From Diphasiastrum complanatum (lineage: Eukaryota > Streptophyta > Lycopodiopsida > Lycopodiales > Lycopodiaceae): a stretch of 64,000 nt of DNA. The translations under genes and the position numbers were made by a program. Location: the NCBI GenBank assembly GCA_029204225.1, contig CM055110.1, positions 36,061,239 to 36,125,238 on the forward strand, written 5' to 3'. The notes beneath the pieces are model-generated. The model did not search any database. It worked only from the letters and a program-made list of their open reading frames with translations, and had not been told where the DNA came from. Positions 11,042-23,400 of this stretch are shown piece after piece; position 1 is the first letter of the stretch, and each line of letters begins with the position of its first letter.

Positions 11042-11566
11042 ATGGGTTTGCATAGAAGAACATACAAGAGGAACAGAGAGTTCGTAACTGCAGTGAAGCA
11101 TGAGCTTGAACTGTATCTCATCTCAGCTCAAAATCTGGAAGATGTAAGCTCATGCTTCGGACGTGGTGGCATCCAGACATATGCAGTTGCGTGGGTTCAA
11201 CCGGATCACAAGCTTCGCACGAGTATTGATAATTTCAACGGCCAGAATCCCAACTGGAATGCTTATATATCGTTGTCACTGGATGCAAAGCTTCTTGAGG
11301 AAGAAACGACAGCACTTACAATCAATATCTACAACCATGGATGTCTGTGGGACAAATTGGTTGGCACAGTGAGAGTTCTAGTTTCAGATCTTATTAACGG
11401 GCAGAAATATTTAACAGGAAAGTGTATGACGTTCATGGTAATGAGACCATCCGGAAGGAGACAGGGGCAGCTCCATCTGGGAATACCTCCTTCGGCTTAT
11501 CAGCTCGTGGATTCTTTTCGCAAAGAGACAACACCAATTCTTTCAGAAGAACCTATGCAGCGATAA
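11042..11566 (+). CDS. small C2-domain protein (SRC2/BAP-like)
   Basis: An uninterrupted 174-codon single-exon gene. Residues 20-145 form one C2 domain. The opening strand (HELELYLISAQNLEDV), the YAVAWVQPDHKLRT segment, the NPNWN turn and the INIYNHGCLWDKLVGTVRV block match plant SRC2/BAP-type C2 proteins, which are membrane-associated and stress-linked in other plants. The residues that usually bind calcium are largely absent: the aspartate expected before the YAV strand is replaced by QT, and only one acidic residue remains in the last loop. Calcium-independent binding is therefore likely. The first ATG of the frame was chosen; it follows an A-rich leader ending AGCAA. No signal peptide or membrane segment is seen. 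The C-terminal 30 residues are polar and unassigned. It is the only clearly intact short gene in the window. Confidence 0.85.
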   Translation: MGLHRRTYKRNREFVTAVKHELELYLISAQNLEDVSSCFGRGGIQTYAVAWVQPDHKLRTSIDNFNGQNPNWNAYISLSLDAKLLEEETTALTINIYNHGCLWDKLVGTVRVLVSDLINGQKYLTGKCMTFMVMRPSGRRQGQLHLGIPPSAYQLVDSFRKETTPILSEEPMQR

Positions 11567-13465
11567 GGCGATAACTGACCTGTCCCGACCGCTACTATCA
11601 TATGAGCAGGCACCTGGCAAAGCTTAACGATTCTTATCTACAAATTTGGTTTCGTAAATAGTAGTTTTGCGCGAATCAATTCTTTATTGATAATTGAAGT
11701 AAAATACTGCGAAAATCTATACATACTTTGGACTTTCTGTAATTGATTGGTGCCTCTATAATAGTTTAATCATCACTTATATATATAAGTACTCAGGTTT
11801 GCTTGTGAAAAATTTAAACTATAGAAACTAAATCTATTTGTTGAAACCAGGATTTGGGAGTTCGTATTATGACAATTGAATTCTTATCATTTGAGTTTTC
11901 TGATCAATTTTCGTCAGCATAGGTTAAATACCTCAAGCAGGCTTCCATCAACGACTTTATACCTGACCTATAATGAATATGGATAAGTGCTGTTTCTCAC
12001 GTGATTCCTAATGATTGCATTATGGTGAAGTTTAAACTGCTTAATTCAAGATTCCACACCGGGCCTGCTTGTCATTTCAATTACCTGTCTTTAGATCAAA
12101 TGCAATAATTGGAGTAAGTCGAACATAATTCACATGCTTCATCTCTTTAAATATTCCAGTTTTCTAAATATGGAGTGATCACTCAATTCTGTAGGTTTTG
12201 TCGTCTTTTTACCAGTAGAGATGCTTTTGCAAACCAGTTAACCAATCTTATTATTTTGCTATTCCATATGGTTTGTTTAAAAAAAAAATCATGAAAGTTT
12301 GAACTAGTTTAGACTCTATGGCGTTATCTTTGGTACTGCGGCTTTTGGTATGTCTAAGACGGAATCCAGAAAAGTGGGGGGAGGTAAGGAGCCTGCTTTG
12401 TTCCTAGTACTTTGTATTTTGCCTGTCTCGGTAACTCTTGTTTACCTGGCTTTGTTTGATTTTTTAATTTTTTTTTCCTCGTTGGTTGTCATTTGCCTCT
12501 TAGTCCACACTGGTTCTACCCAAGAGAATCCGGATTCTATTGAAATCCCATATAGTAACTTATGCTTGGGTACTGATGAGTCATAAGTAGTGCTGGTTGG
12601 TTAAGTTTTTCTGTTGTTTATTGAATATATTATTGTTTTGATATAGAATTTTTTGGTGGTGTATATTTTTATTGAATTTTTTTTTTTCTAAGCTTTACCA
12701 TATGACATCATCGATTTCTCATTAAATTTGTGAATCTGGATTTATTTAAATCTCACAAATAGATATTAAGGATGTTTGTGATGATGCCCATTTAATTATG
12801 TATCAATCTTGGGTGCGCTTACAAATATAGAATGCCATTTTGTAGAATTCAAGATGTATGCCCCTCGTGCAAATAAGTGCAATAGGAAACTCCAGAACTG
12901 GACAAAAGGTGGTGGTCTCAAACACACCAGTTATTGGAGTAGTTTGGCATTTATTGGGTTTGCAATATTTTTTTTACTGACTGGCATGAAGTTGACTGAC
13001 TTTTGCACAAAGTTCCTATCAGATTAATGCAAATGAAGATCAAGGAATCCCATTTGGTGCTTTGGAATTTTGCCAAGAGCTCATGATATTGGGCCCGTAA
13101 CAAGCTTGATGCTCAATTGGGCTGCCCCTTCTTTGTAGCCTTGACTATAGCCATGAGCCACTGTTTTGTTAAGAAAAGCAACTAAAATAGAGAGGAATGT
13201 GAAATTCTTCAAGACTGGGCTACCTTCAGTGTTAACAGAATTTTGAGCCTCTCTAAGTCAATAATTATGTTCAAGCAGGCAAGATAATATCTACAAGCAA
13301 GTGCATTTCTAGATCAACTTTATCAACTGTGATCTTATATTGTAGACTTCTCTTGACAGAGGTCAACAATCATCTCATAACAAAAATAGAATAAGTTTTA
13401 ATAGGAGTTCAGTTGCATTGAAAAACACGTGTAAATACCATACCTGGCAATCTAGATCCACTCTA
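11567..13465. other. non-genic stretch
   Basis: AT-rich, with no recognisable gene or element. The block TTTTGCAAACCAG(C/T)TAACCA near 12,224 repeats one near 10,968 upstream of the C2 gene, so a small direct duplication may flank that gene. A 78-codon hydrophobic open frame at 12,350-12,586 has no family resemblance. Confidence 0.5.
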
Positions 13466-13725
13466 TCCATTGGCGATGGTTTAGATTACTATGCATCAAT
13501 TCCATGCGTGGAAACAATGGTGTCAAAAAGCTGACACTAACTCAAAGCATCTTGAATAGACTTAACGGAAGCAGAATCTCTCCATCTGGGCAAAGGAAGC
13601 ATGACCCTTCCCAAGTCTAGTAGAAGCATGCTGTCTGATATTATAGCACCAGTAAAGTGTATGCCTAAGTAAATGTAGGATGGAACAATCTTCAGTGGTT
13701 GACTGTCAATCATTGGTTGGATGGT
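13466..13725 (-). pseudogene. LINE ORF2 fragment, region after the RT domain
   Basis: The minus strand encodes SQPLKIVPSYIYLGIHFTG near 13,650-13,710, followed by a leucine-rich block and, near 13,500, LFDTIVSTHG. The YLGI and LFDTIV landmarks match the part of LINE ORF2 after reverse transcriptase and recur in the LINE copy at 27,5xx. A stop lies between the two blocks. It is a short dead remnant. Confidence 0.6.
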
Positions 13726-15050
13726 TGGACAATTTTCCCCTCAAACACATGCTCCCTTTATGGATTTTTGCTGAGCTTGATTCTAAGTCGTTAACACTTG
13801 GGTCATTGGGCAGAAGGATATGTTGCTTCGCCGGTCTATTCAGGGTGTGGCCACAATAGCAGCGACTCCCCAAGTGGGTCTTTTTTGCAAGTGCCATCTT
13901 TGAGAGACAAACTGTCTTTTGCTTGCAAGAACGATTGTATTTGATGTCATCATGTTTCATTTTAAAAGGTCTATAAAATTTTCTAGATGACTTAGTGACC
14001 TTTTGCAGTTTAAAGATTGTGAATTGCCATGGATTCTCATGGTATGTCCTCATGAAATCTCAGATCAGTGCATGTGATCAGATGAAAGCTTAACATTATC
14101 CTTACCAGTGCTTGTTGCTTTCTTTAAATGTGCACCGGCACTGAAGACTCGAAAAAGAGCCACAGCACTTCTGGCCAGAAGTTTCCATTTGAAGTGAATT
14201 CTAAATTGTCTGATTCGACAGATTGTCTTTATTAACAGGAGTACCCAAACACTGAAATGGTGCTATACTGAGAGCATATGTTTTTATAATAAAATGAGAT
14301 TCAGAAAACTCTGATTTAAGTAGAGTTTTACTAGAATCAAGCTAGGTATTCATTCATCTACCAGGCCATGCATATCAACACCTGAATCACCATCATGAGG
14401 TGTGAAGTCTCATTTAGTATTGGAAAGAAGAGCAAGAAATATCAAAGATCAGAAAATGAAGTTCCCAAAGTGCAATAAAAATATTATGATAATTCAACTC
14501 GATCTGTGCACAATTATCATAGATAAATCAATCATGTGGAAATAATGTTAATCTTGAAACTTCGTACGAGCCAGTTATATTAGTCTTTCTGGATGACCTC
14601 TTCTCAGTGTTTCATGTGAAGAAAGTGTTTTTTATTATCTAAATCTCTGCTAATTTCTTGTATTCAATCAAGTCAACAAATTCTGCAACCGCACATACCC
14701 TGCCATTGGCAGTAGGCTAAAGCTTCTTGCAAAATATACGATTGGTACTGTTTTTACTGGTCATTCTGCATCACCTGTAATGCACTATTGACTGATATAC
14801 AGTAAAACTTAATTTTGAGGGCCCAAGCAAGCTCCATTACCTCAAATCCATGAATCGGTCAACTTAGTTTGCAAATTTTCTAAAAGATGAGTAATCAACT
14901 GCATTGAGTTAGTGAGGAGAGATATTACTTCAAAGTTACAAGTATATCAATTTGTTGTTTTATTATTTTTGCATTTCCAAATTTCAAATATTGTCGAGGC
15001 ATTGTCAGAAGATTCTTCTCCAACTATGAAATCATAGACCCTAGCATATG
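13726..15050. other. non-genic stretch
   Basis: No supportable coding region, RNA gene or repeat boundary is seen. A 115-codon minus-strand open frame (13,706-14,053) overlaps the LINE remnant and shows no domain. Confidence 0.5.
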
Positions 15051-15052
15051 GA

Positions 15053-15280
15053 ATGTATGCAGTGTTGGACACAGTCTGGCTAACTAAGAAAGATACCACC
15101 AATACACTCGTCTTACCTTTCACATCAGCGGAGCATCGATGGGAGGCGCTACGACAACTGCCTAGCTTGCAGGATACTATTATCTATATGGACAAAGATT
15201 CGACGTCTATGCAAGTTGAAGAACGCAAAAAGGCCCTCTAAGAAGCCAAAGCCACAAGATGACAATTGTATGTGTTCTAT
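15053..15280 (+). pseudogene. LINE ORF1 C-terminal fragment
   Basis: The translation has the pattern VLDTVWLTKKDTTNTLVLPF, then a short gap, then IIYMDKDSTSMQVEERKKAL. The same pattern (VLDSAWCTKKDAS... then IFLDEDLTFVQVVERNEAL) ends the ORF1-like protein at 43,472-44,358 on the other strand. The shared order supports a LINE ORF1 origin. There is no start and no upstream part here. Confidence 0.55.
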
Positions 15281-16519
15281 CAAAAGCAAATTATCTTTTG
15301 ATATGAGGGTAAACTAGTAATAGATATTGAGACAGAGTCAGTGACTCAGAGAGTTGTCCAGCTGACTTTGTAAATGGCCGCGTATTACACCATATATTCC
15401 TAGACCATCTCTTCTCAATAGGCAGTTATAGTTCAGAATTTCGACAACATTGCCTAGTTGCACATTTCATTTTGGAACGTATTCCGAAAAATCTCGTTAG
15501 GGTTTCTTGGAATTGCATTGAGATTTTATTTTATTTTTTTCCAAAGAATAAAAAATCAAAAAAAACCTAGAAAACCCAAACAAGAGTGTTCTGGATAACA
15601 TCCCCTTATCCAAAACATGTTTCGTTGCATGTCGGTCTATGCACACCTTTAAAACTTGAGTCCAGAATTCACTACCACCTTCTTGAAGGGGTTAAGCACT
15701 CTAGCATATACCTTGTCACTAAAGCTAAGGATCCAAAGGATGTTTTTTCTGGTCATTGGTCTTTGAGACTTGTGAACCTTGCATTAGAGCTACGAAATAT
15801 TTAGAAATTCTCTACTTTTGTTGCAAGAATTGTTAAAAAAGACTCCAACCTCAAAAAACAACTTAGTCCACCATCTTCAAAAATATTGAAAACAACTTAG
15901 TCCACCATCTTCAAAATTATCGCACTGCAGAATCAGTCTACAGCACTATAGAGTTCTACAACTGATAATACAGCATAAAACAATATTACTATTATGATAA
16001 GCCAAGCTTTTTCCATGCTGCCTTCCCAGTTCACATGGCCTTTCAGACCTTTTTCACTAATGACATGATGTGAGCGTAGACTTTCCACTACACAAATTAA
16101 GGCAAATCTTATTTCAGCTTATAAGTATGAGCAATAGCAACGAGAGCTGTACATGCTTGTAGATGTCGTATGTTGCATGAAATCATTCCACTGGAATTAC
16201 ACAAACTGATTCACATAATGAATTTACTTCAGCTCAGCACATAGTATACAAATGAACTAAATGTACTATGGACCTACTACTGAAATTTTACAATGCTGGT
16301 TGACCTTCAAAAGGTTCAGTTCCACTAAAATTTAAAAATACCTAGATCCGACATGTTTACCTTCTTTCATAGTCGGACGTAACCTTTCCAAAAGATGCAA
16401 GCTTGGCGTAGGCTTCGAAAGCTAGCTTACAGCTTCTCAACCATCTCAAATTCCTTTGTGTCCACAATAAACGTTAGTCTTCCTTGCAGAAAATATGAAC
16501 CATGACTGCAATGACACCT
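15281..16519. other. non-genic stretch downstream of the formin gene
   Basis: No gene is seen. A short block (ACAACTTAGTCCACCATCTTCAAAA) is repeated twice in tandem near 15,860-15,920. The formin 3' UTR and poly(A) site should lie at the right end on the minus strand; no single AATAAA can be preferred. Confidence 0.5.
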
Positions 16520-17170
16520 TTAGCTTGATCCAGTGGACCAATCAGAATCATATGCTGGACTTTCAGGAACACCAGTCTTCTGACTGATAGATGTTGTGGC
16601 AGTAACAGACTCAAAAAGCACATTTGAACTTTCACCCCCAGCTACACCTACTGATTCTTTAATTTTGTCCTGCATTTTAACTGGGTCCTGACATTCTTTT
16701 CCAGGTACTGGCAAGGAAGACTTTACACACACTTGCTGTGGTTTTATCGTGGCTGCTTGTGAACCAAATGATGATTTCTTTCTCTTTATTCTTTCCTCTT
16801 GTATTTCTTTGCTCACTCGATCAAACATGTGCAAGAACTCCCCCATGGTATGAAACAGATCAGTATGCCTCTCATCATGTAAAGGCTCTCCAAAATATCT
16901 GGCCACATCCTGAAGCTTATTAAATACCACATTTGCAGTATTTTTTAAAGTGCTTGTTCCCAGCCTAGCAAACTCCAAGAAAGGTCCAATCAACTGAAGA
17001 AAACTTTCTCCACTTTCCAACTCTTTGCAAATCTCAGCTGTAACCTGCAAAATTTCCTTCTCTACTACTGAGATGCCTTGTCCAAGCTCTCCTAAGCTTG
17101 TGTGGATATGATCCAGTGTCAAGTTTGCAGCTAACTTCACTGCATACATTTCTGCAGAGAGATTGCCTAC
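16520..17170 (-). CDS. formin last exon: end of FH2 and C-terminal tail
   Basis: Acceptor AACCACAG and stop TAA at 16,520-16,522; 216 codons. The first 130 or so complete FH2: a long helix, then LIGPFLEFA, then VARYFGEPL, matching the FH2 ending in which FGE follows the last helices. A basic KRKK segment follows, then about 75 polar residues ending in an acidic-serine tail with no known domain. Confidence 0.88.
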   Translation of the reverse strand, partial: VGNLSAEMYAVKLAANLTLDHIHTSLGELGQGISVVEKEILQVTAEICKELESGESFLQLIGPFLEFARLGTSTLKNTANVVFNKLQDVARYFGEPLHDERHTDLFHTMGEFLHMFDRVSKEIQEERIKRKKSSFGSQAATIKPQQVCVKSSLPVPGKECQDPVKMQDKIKESVGVAGGESSNVLFESVTATTSISQKTGVPESPAYDSDWSTGSS

Positions 17171-18594
17171 CTGTGGTTGATAGTGGACACAAAGCCGAAT
17201 CAATGAGAGAGAGAGAGAGAGAGACAGAGAGAGAGAGAGAGAAGCTTAGCCCTACACAATAGTTTCTTCAAGGTTCCCTTAAGGGCCTCAGGACTGGTTT
17301 CAATAGGATCTCTACTAGGAGTCTAATGTCCTGAGTATCTTTGTAGAAGATTACTATTTGATCATCGTTGTATTGACTATACATCTTCATGCAAGGTCTG
17401 TTTGTAATTTGCGTTTACAGCATGGTCTTGGAGCAATTTCCCCAGTAGTCCTAGGCTGTCACCTTATTCTTTCGTCTCATATTTTTCCCTCTTTGTAGTC
17501 CATTGTTTCTTCTCACCTCTCCATCTTTGTTGTCCATTGCTTCTTTCTACCATGTCTACTGTGATCTAGCCTCCCTTCACTTCCCCGAGCTCATTGCTGT
17601 CCACCTGGAGCCTGTTTCCAGGCTTCTCCTATATGCAGTTCAACATACACATTGCAAACCTCCTCTGTTCAGCTATCTGTTTCCCTCCTTCCAATCTAGC
17701 CTCCATTCACTTAACCAAGATCATTGCTGGCCAAACGCCAGGGCTTCCCCTACTCAGCTCAACGCACATACCCCAAACCTCCTCTGTTCAGCTTGTTTTT
17801 CTCCTTAACCTTGCAGACCCCCTTCCCTTGCGCATCACTCTACTATGTCTTCTCGCCTTTTCTCTCTCCATTGCCCTGCCTCCTCTCCTTGTTGATCATC
17901 ACAAACACTTCTGTCCAAAATCCTCCTCATGCTGTCCTATCTGCTCCCTCCACACTGCCTCTTGTTGTGATCCACCTACCCCATCGCTGAGCATGATCTT
18001 CTCTTCCACCTTTTTGAACCCCTCCCTACTCCAATTGCAGCCAACCCTTGATTGAATATATGATGTAGCTGCAAACTACTTATTAACTAGGCTGATGGCC
18101 AATCACTTTCTACCCTGTGGAGTGATTTTTTCAAGCTATGGCATCTTTTACACAGTTACTTGTCATGGAGTATAATCGGCATATAATCACCAGAATGTAG
18201 CTGCCAGGATTAATTCGTAGTATTCAGCTATGTAAAGAAGGCATCACGGGAGTGATATATACGAGATGTAAGTATGTGCCGCCCCCATTGAGGCTCTGGG
18301 ATGCTGAAAAACAGTGAAACTCAGCAGAGAAAGAGAGTTTATGTAAATATAGCCTTGCCAAGAGGAAAGGGGCAAATAGAGGGTTCCCATTAGAGAAAGT
18401 AGGCCCAACTTGCAATGGTTGCCTTGAAAAGGCTATTACAACAGTCTATGTTGTCGTTGCTACAGTAGCCCAGCTACTGCTAAAGCCAACATGTGACAGG
18501 AAAGGGGGTTTATGGTGAGGAGAATGAGAGGGATGCCAGATAGAGCAGCGTTTCAGGAATCATGCGAGTAAATGTGGCTTAGTAGGAGCAATGG

Positions 18595-18645
<51 letters not shown>

Positions 18646-20378
18646 CCTAGTTTCTACACAATATCAATGATTAAGCAACATGGTGGAATAATAAAATCAT
18701 GGAGTGTGTGACTGCTATTCTTCCTATGATATGATAAAAATCTACTAAAAGAATCATTTTCCTTGTGCACATCACCAACCTGCTCATCTACTTTCATCAG
18801 CTCCGTTACAACAAAGTGTAACAAGGTAGTCTTTTTGTTGCACCCCTTCACATCCATCAACTTCAACAGCGCATTCAGCTTAAACCCCTTCGCAGCTCCT
18901 CGCAGTGTGTCCCCATTTAGATGGTTACCCACGGCAAGAACCATTTCTAATATCTTCACAAAAGATTTGCTATCCTTCATTTGTTGGCACGCTAATTCAA
19001 TAAGCCTCAAATTTTCCTGTACCTGTTCCATACATGAGTCCCCTATTAATGACAGGGCATATTGAACTCTTTCTTATCTGCAAAAACTTGACCAGTTTTC
19101 ATAGCTGAACATAAAGCTGTGTAAGTAGAAAAACATGCCTTCTGTGATATGGAGCCATACTGCTGCTTGAAAATGAAAACTTGTATCTTCATCTCTGGGC
19201 GAGGTATTTTCATAATGTCCAAGTAATACCTGAAAGATATATGTAAACTCCTTCGACTGGTCACTGCTGTCTTATAAAAAGGATATAACTTTAGCACGCT
19301 GGTGTTCCATAAAAAGTCGATTTATTGATACCTTTCAGGGAGGAGTAGTAAACTTATAAGATTTACTGACTATCATCCTGTGCATCATACAGAAGCCTTC
19401 TTTTTTAATGTTTTACTCAAAAACATATCTTTCCGTAATAAACAATAGTTGATAAGAGAAAATAATACTGATCGTTCATATTTCTTGGAGTGCATACTTC
19501 GAAATTTTGTTGAGAACGAGGAGGATGTTGATATCTACATCGCATAGTACACCAATAGACAACTTCTTGAAAGAGAACGACGACAAAAAATGTCAAACTT
19601 ACTTTTCCACCTCGGCCAACTGCAAAGGATCTCCTTTATATTCTTTGAGAAGGTATATGTCTTCCTTTGTTGGGAGAGTAAGATGTAACACATTTAACAT
19701 CTCAGCACTTAAGTAGTTTAGGTCCACATCAATCACAGCTTTGCAAAGCTCAGCAAGGGGTTTGCGCAAACTCGATAACTGTATGCTAATGTTGTGTGCA
19801 CGTTTGATGTCAATGACATGTATTTTGGTGTCTTTCCTTCTATGTGATAAATTCTGTCCAAAAGAACCACAGATTTGGTGTCACACTCTACCTGTTGCAG
19901 TCTCTTATTCAAGCAAGTGTTTTCTTTAGATGCGTTTGAAATGTCCCGTTTCGAAATGCGTTTCTTTTGTTCGAAACGATTGGGAAAACAACCCAACTTC
20001 TAAGGTTCAAATACTAGGTTTCTTGCTTTCATTAATCATGTACCTATTATCGTGTTTCAAAACAATTTCTCACTCTCAGAGCTCCCCAAGTTTTAAACTT
20101 CTTAATTTATGACTTATCAGTGATCACAAATTGCAATAAGCACTAAAGTCATGAAGTTGGAGATAGAAACTGAAATTGGATGTATCTACTTAGTACTAGT
20201 CTTTCTATGACTTGTCTAAACCCATAAAAACACATTTTCGGACCCAAAAAAAAAAAAAAAACTTTCCCGTCTTGAACCTGAACCTCCCGTTTCAAACAAG
20301 TTTTGAAACGGGACCCTGAAATATTATATTCAAGTTTGATGCTTGGGAAAACAAAATCACAAAAAAGTATTGTGCGTG

Positions 20379-20466
<88 letters not shown>

Positions 20467-23400
20467 TCATCAGATTCTATGCAACAAAGGTTGGGTGGAG
20501 ACCATGAGGAGCTGGCTGCCTTGTCTCCACCCAACCTTTGCTCTAATACCAAATGTCAGACTCCTTTCTGAACTCACAACCTACAAACAACAGTAAACCA
20601 CACATAGATTGATCTCAAAATTCAAACTTTATTCAATCCTCAACAAGTAAGTAGCATCCACCAGAACCATAAGGAGCTGGCTGCCTTGTGACCTGAAAGG
20701 AGAAGGAGCCCCTGCTTCCGAGGACAAAGGATTGTATGGGCGGCATAATGCCCAAAGAGGTTAGCATCCTTCAATGCAACAAGTAATTGTAGCTTCTAGG
20801 GACAACAATTGTATGGGCAATCCGATGTTTAGAAGGGGCCAACGATCTTTGTTGCTATTGTCGCATGACCAAGAGTGTTCCAAATGTGAAAGTTTTAATT
20901 TACTTTGGTTACTTGGTAGGATGCATGTGGAAGAAATGTTCAACGGAATCCAATGCGGACTTCATGTAATTTGCTAGTGGAACTGGCACGAGCACCTATG
21001 GCTATTGAAGAGCTGAAGTAAGATGAACTACAGGGAAGTACTCATCTTATGAATGTGTCAATGATCATGTAAGGTTGATGTTATTTTTTTTTTGCCACAA
21101 TCGTTTAAAACGACGCAACACATGTGTCAATTTCCAAGTACTTTTTGATTGTTATGACTGGACAGATGTGTGGTATGGATGTGTGTGTTCTACTTAACAC
21201 CAGGTCTTCCCATAACGTACATGACTTATTGAAAGGTTGAATGTGAGCACACAACCATCCCTATACTAGTAAACAGTCGTGAGGGCTGATGTAAAGGGTG
21301 TTGTTGGGGGAGGTTTCAAGGTTGTGGGTATGCCATTAACCATTCAGAGTTAGGTTAGGAAGTTGGATATTAAGATTATGTGTTTGGCATGTTTTGATGT
21401 GGTACTGGGGATATATTGGCATGTAGTACAAAGGCTCTACCTCGCTTGGGGTACTCATGTGTACGAGTTTCAGCGCGATGGTATAATCCATTCACTTCAA
21501 GGTGAGCCCGATGTGCCTTCAAGACCTTTGATTATGGCAGCTTAGTATGTGGGGTACATGTGCTTTTGTTTTTGTTTGATATGTTTACTACTAGTTGCAA
21601 AAGTAACAAATGGCAACAACAAATTGACATAGCTAGGAATCTAGACCAACAGATGAGTCATGGCATATGTGTGCGCTTATCGATGCTTGAACTCCCCAGG
21701 GGCAAAGGACAGTATGGGATGCCCAATGTTCAAGCAGTTTGTCAAGCATTGATGATCCGGTATCATATGGTGCTACTATTTTAAGCAAACTTGTTTGAGG
21801 AATGGAAATCATTAACTCTGAGTTCAAAAGTGCATGTGCATAAGACTGCCTTCAGAACTTGTATCAGTCACTTTGACTTTATGTGATTTGATGAACGCCC
21901 CAACAACATGTATGATGTTGATCAACGATGTACTCAGACCATTTATGGATGACGTTTTGGCTTAGAGTTATGGTGACATGTTGCATGTGGTGGCCCAATA
22001 TGGTTTTAGGCCTACTAGTCTTGTTACGGTGAGAATCAAAGTGCCTAGTACAATTGATTTCTAACTCAATGGGTGAAATGCTTGAGTTAGTTGAAAAAAC
22101 TTAAGACAAGCAATCGTGGTGCTAATGAGAGCCGAATGCGATCGCTAGTAGAATGGGATGCCGGTTATCGTAGGAGGCTTGATTAGGCCAGTTGTTGTCG
22201 ACAACTCCGGTGTATGGAGGTGAGTCGGTTGTGACTATATTCAAGAGCATGGAGAGGAGATCCATGAGCCAACAAGGATATTGGATAGGTGGGAGAAACA
22301 TCTGTATAACCAGTTGATCGTTAATATATTTAGTTGCTTGGCATGAAGGACCTCTTGCAAATGTTGCTTGGGAGACCGCACACGGTTTGTTCCCTCGTTT
22401 TGTTCTTTTTTGAGGGGGAAGGGATGTTAGAGCCTTTACTCCCTGTCCCAGTTATTTGCAGTTTTCATAGATAGATGTACATTTTGAAGTTATTGTGGTT
22501 ACTAAAATGGCTAACTCACCAGCCTATGGTGACATTTGTTAATGAATTATAAATAAATTGTAATTAGTTGGCATTGGACCTCAGAGTGCTTAGCTTTGGC
22601 ATGGGGTACAAGGTCATTTATTTGGAGTGGCTAGACTGACCTCCTAAAAAGTAGGAGAGTTGACTAGTCAACATGACACATGTCATATGCTGACTAGGAC
22701 ACTTGGCCCAATGAATGAATGACACATGTCAAGGTTGACCGATCAAACATGACACGTGTCACATGCTCACTAGGACACTTGGCCCAATGTATGAGTGACA
22801 CATATCATTACAATATCTAATGATTCCAATTATACACATTTTATTCATATCAAATCAACATCTATTGATTCCAATTAAACACATATTGTTCATATCAAAA
22901 CGATATTTAATGTGCCTGTGCAATGTTCAATGTACCAATAGTATGTTGGTTCATGTCTCAGAAGAACGAGTTTACCACTGCAGCTTTCTCACAATGCTCA
23001 GTAGATATAACCAAGGACCTAGTCTACACCCCGTATCTAGAAACTGTACTTTTACAATCTCACCAAAGCCCTACCTGTTATGTACCACAAGCTTGGTACA
23101 TAATGGCTTACTTGAGGTGACAACCTCGGCACAAGAGGCAGAATGTTGGTCTGGAGCTATCATTACCTTAAGTGAGATGTGCTACTACAAATGGCTAACA
23201 CGTGCTATGGGTGTAGGCGTAGACGTCGGACGATGCTTATAGCGGGGCCTCCCTATACTTTGCACAGGGGCAGGAGGTCATTGATAGTTTATCTACCCAG
23301 GGAGTCTTGGATGGCACGAGCACATGTTTATGGAAAAAATGGTACTCTTTCCTCATGATCGTCTATGTGAGATGATGGTGGCATTGGTTGTATGGGACGT

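Noticed and set aside
12350-12586. 78-codon hydrophobic open frame
   Set aside because: No family resemblance, no promoter or splice context; compatible with chance in T-rich sequence.
13706-14053. 115-codon minus-strand frame
   Set aside because: Overlaps LINE sequence in another frame and shows no motif.
17503-18055. Three overlapping plus-strand frames up to 153 codons
   Set aside because: Low-complexity pyrimidine-rich intron with a duplicated block; no domain, and antisense to the formin intron.
20303-20596. Overlapping open frames of Cys-Val and Arg-Glu or Ser-Leu and Thr-His repeats
   Set aside because: Translation of the (TG)n(GA)n microsatellite on both strands.
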